Below, in pieces: positions 62,562-64,000 of a stretch of DNA of 64,000 nucleotides. Position 1 is the first letter of the stretch. Each line of letters begins with the position of its first letter. Position numbers and translations under genes: made by a program. A model generated the notes under the pieces. The model was not told the DNA's origin. It ran no database searches and saw only the letters and a program-made list of their open reading frames with translations. This stretch comes from Niveispirillum lacus (lineage in GTDB: Bacteria > Pseudomonadota > Alphaproteobacteria > Azospirillales > Azospirillaceae), in the NCBI RefSeq assembly GCF_002251795.1, contig NZ_NOXU01000026.1, forward strand, positions 62,001-126,000. Direction: 5' to 3'.

Positions 62562-62771
62562 ATGACTACCGGTACCGTCAAGTGGTTCAATGGCACCAAG
62601 GGCTTTGGCTTCATCCAGCCCGAAGATGGCTCGTCTGACGTGTTCGTCCACATCTCCGCCGTTGAGCGCGCTGGTCTGTCCAGCCTAAACGAAGGTCAGA
62701 AGGTCACCTTCGACGCCGTTCGCGATCCGCGCAAGGGCAAGACGGCGGCTGAAAACCTGCGCGTGGCCTAA
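62562..62771 (+). CDS. cspA: Cold shock protein, CspA family
   Basis: This 69-residue single-domain nucleic-acid chaperone has RNP1 KGFGFIQ and RNP2 DVFVHIS, begins [16 protein letters not shown], and matches the family length. AGGAGG lies seven bases before the ATG. The 216-base region upstream shows no gene and may form a long cold-shock leader, as in other csp genes. A strong terminator follows. Confidence 0.95.
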   Translation: MTTGTVKWFNGTKGFGFIQPEDGSSDVFVHISAVERAGLSSLNEGQKVTFDAVRDPRKGKTAAENLRVA

Positions 62772-62798
62772 ATCCACGTTCAGTAAACGGCTTTGGAG

Positions 62799-62837
62799 GG
62801 GCGGCGGCATGGTTTCATGCCGCCGCCCTTTCTGTTT
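62799..62837 (+). terminator. Terminator-like hairpin between cspA and infA
   Basis: A perfect 13-bp stem (62799-62811 with 62816-62828), GTTT loop, is followed by TTTCTGTTT. It ends just before the infA ribosome binding site (GGGAG), so infA must depend on read-through or on a promoter inside this short region. Confidence 0.85.
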
Positions 62838-62849
62838 CGGGAGTACAGC

Positions 62850-63128
62850 ATGACCAAAGAAGAATTTATCGAATTTGAAGGTATCATCGCCGAGGCGCTG
62901 CCCGACGGGCGCTTTCGGGTGAAGCTGGAAAACGGGCACGAGATCATCGCTTATACCGCCGGCCGTATGCGCAAAAGCCGCATCCGTTCGCTGGCTGGTG
63001 ACCGCGTTACAGTGGAAATGACGCCCTATGATCTCAGCAAGGGCCGCATTACCTACCGCCACAAAGATGAGCGTCCCGCTGGTGCCGGTGGCCCGCCGCG
63101 CCGTCCGGGAGGCCCGTTCAGGCGCTGA
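62850..63128 (+). CDS. infA: Translation initiation factor IF-1 with basic tail
   Basis: IF-1 helps set up the 30S initiation complex. Residues 1-72 are a complete IF-1 S1-like OB fold ([20 protein letters not shown], then [16 protein letters not shown] and [11 protein letters not shown]). About 20 extra residues rich in Pro, Gly and Arg follow ([19 protein letters not shown]), giving 92 residues against the usual 72. The ATG at 62850 has GGGAG upstream. A second infA may exist elsewhere. Confidence 0.93.
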   Translation: MTKEEFIEFEGIIAEALPDGRFRVKLENGHEIIAYTAGRMRKSRIRSLAGDRVTVEMTPYDLSKGRITYRHKDERPAGAGGPPRRPGGPFRR

Positions 63129-63147
63129 CAGGCTGTCACAATGTCAC

Positions 63148-63182
63148 AAGGGGGGGCGGGCGCTAACCCGCTCCCCCTTTAT
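63148..63182 (+). terminator. Terminator between infA and scoB
   Basis: A 13-bp stem with one G-U pair (63148-63160 with 63167-63179) and CGCTAA loop is followed by TTTATT. It lies 20 bases past the infA stop and may work weakly for the convergent scoB. Confidence 0.88.
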
Positions 63183-63194
63183 TCTGCGAATTGA

Positions 63195-63866
63195 TTACGA
63201 GACCACCGCTTCGGCCACCTCAAACTCCGCTTCTGTCTTCGATTTGATCTCCTCTAGCGTGACGCCGGGGGCCAGTTCGATCAGGGTCAGCGGACCGTTG
63301 CCATGCTTGTCCACCTGGAACACGCCCAGATCGGTGACCACCAGGTCCACGACGCGCGTCCCGGTCAGCGGCAGGGTGCAGGCCTTCAAGAGTTTGGGGT
63401 CGATGGCGCCCGTCTTCTTGTCGACGGCGCAATGTTCCATCACCACCACGACTTTCTTGACGCCAGCCACCAGATCCATGGCCCCGCCCATGCCCTTGAC
63501 CATCTTGCCGGGGATCATCCAGTTGGCGAGATCGCCATTGGCGGCCACCTGCATGGCACCCAGCACCGACAGGTCGATATGCCCGCCACGGATCATGGCG
63601 AAGCTGTCGGCGCTGCTGAAATAGGAGGAGGTGGGAAGTTCGGTGATGGTCTGTTTGCCAGCATTGATCAGGTCGGCATCCTCTTCCCCTTCAAACGGGA
63701 AAGGGCCCATACCCAGCATGCCATTCTCTGATTGCAAAGTGACATGCATCCCGTCCGGGATGAAGTTCGCCACCAGGGTCGGGATGCCGATGCCCAGGTT
63801 CACATAAAAACCGTCGCGCAACTCTTTGGCGGCGCGGGCGGCCATTTCCTCACGGGTCCAAGCCAT
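63195..63866 (-). CDS. scoB: 3-oxoacid CoA-transferase subunit B
   Basis: This is the beta subunit of a two-subunit CoA transferase that moves CoA from succinyl-CoA to acetoacetate or similar acids. The 223-residue protein has [15 protein letters not shown] near the N-terminus, the catalytic glutamate in [11 protein letters not shown], and [19 protein letters not shown]. Length is typical. The alpha subunit is expected upstream on the minus strand, but the 134 bases left in the window show no clear ScoA C-terminus. Confidence 0.93.
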   Translation of the reverse strand: MAWTREEMAARAAKELRDGFYVNLGIGIPTLVANFIPDGMHVTLQSENGMLGMGPFPFEGEEDADLINAGKQTITELPTSSYFSSADSFAMIRGGHIDLSVLGAMQVAANGDLANWMIPGKMVKGMGGAMDLVAGVKKVVVVMEHCAVDKKTGAIDPKLLKACTLPLTGTRVVDLVVTDLGVFQVDKHGNGPLTLIELAPGVTLEEIKSKTEAEFEVAEAVVS

Positions 63867-63908
63867 TTTTGTTCCCCTCGAATTGAACTACCCCCTCAAG
63901 CGCCGGGC

Positions 63909-63991
63909 GTCGCCATCCAGCGACTTGGCTTGCGGCACCATGGGGTGCCGGGCCGCCGGTCGGCGGCCTACCCGCCACTCGCCGGGGCGAG
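63909..63991. repeat. Run of four short hairpins at the window edge
   Basis: Four consecutive inverted repeats: GTCGC/GCGAC (63909-63924), GGCACC/GGTGCC (63934-63949), GGCCGCCG/CGGCGGCC (63951-63968) and CTCGCC/GGCGAG (63978-63991). The block is GC-rich and looks like a palindromic interspersed repeat or a structured RNA between scoB and the gene upstream of it. Confidence 0.5.
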
Positions 63992-64000
63992 CGTCGGATT

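Noticed and set aside
63867-64000. C-terminus of ScoA expected upstream of scoB
   Set aside because: All three minus-strand frames lack ScoA-like sequence and the region is filled with hairpins, so the alpha subunit gene must start further away or be absent.
1-64000. Mobile element, prophage, CRISPR, rRNA or tRNA
   Set aside because: No transposase, integrase, phage structural gene, repeat-spacer array or cloverleaf-like sequence was seen on either strand.

Overview
The window looks like a chromosomal segment of a GC-rich alphaproteobacterium. The gene content (CobS/CobT with a J-domain protein and BolA, the glnD-murJ-trpS neighbourhood, TIGR02186 next to a TSUP exporter, a CcmC-I cluster, a pspF/pspABC locus, ATP-type PckA, paired TonB-dependent receptors) suggests Rhodospirillales, perhaps the Azospirillaceae. 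That placement is inference from gene families only. I see no rRNA or tRNA gene, no CRISPR array, and no transposase or integrase.

Layout. 1-3996: aerobic cobalamin synthesis (cobT, running off the left edge, and cobS) with a J-domain protein and two tandem small Cys-containing exported proteins. 4103-6797: a sugar MFS transporter with a 30-bp operator-like palindrome, an EamA exporter and bolA. 6924-18212: core genes glnD, trpS, murJ, dnaJ and dnaK (with a sigma32-type promoter) and an arylamine N-acetyltransferase. 18226-24003: a phytochrome-derived EAL protein that has lost its chromophore motifs, divergent from an unrecognised overlapping gene pair. 24286-27698: TSUP exporter with TIGR02186 protein, a universal stress protein, a DUF2244 protein and endonuclease III. 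27736-34948: purB, a porin, small membrane proteins, a glycerophosphodiesterase, an orphan histidine kinase and argG. 35102-41332: cytochrome c maturation genes ccmC-D-E-F-G-H-I, without ccmA/B. 41406-47028: an AlkZ-like glycosylase, pckA, a DUF2142 membrane protein and an S41 peptidase.

47181-58340 is the most accessory-looking part. A minus-strand array encodes a lipoprotein RidA, a TonB-dependent receptor, a Tat-exported flavin amine oxidase, a c-type cytochrome, a GNAT enzyme and a HugZ-like flavoprotein. I read it as a periplasmic amine-oxidation module: the receptor imports an amine, the flavoenzyme oxidises it to an imine, the cytochrome takes the electrons and RidA hydrolyses the imine. 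A LapG-like cysteine protease and a paralogous second receptor lie beside it.

58562-62345 is a full phage-shock locus. pspF diverges from an operon of a 66-aa membrane protein, pspA, pspB and pspC, and two small genes whose C-termini copy the tails of PspC and PspB. A near-perfect sigma54 promoter and a tandem 20-bp repeat at enhancer distance lie between them. The window ends with cspA, infA with a basic tail, scoB and a run of four hairpins.
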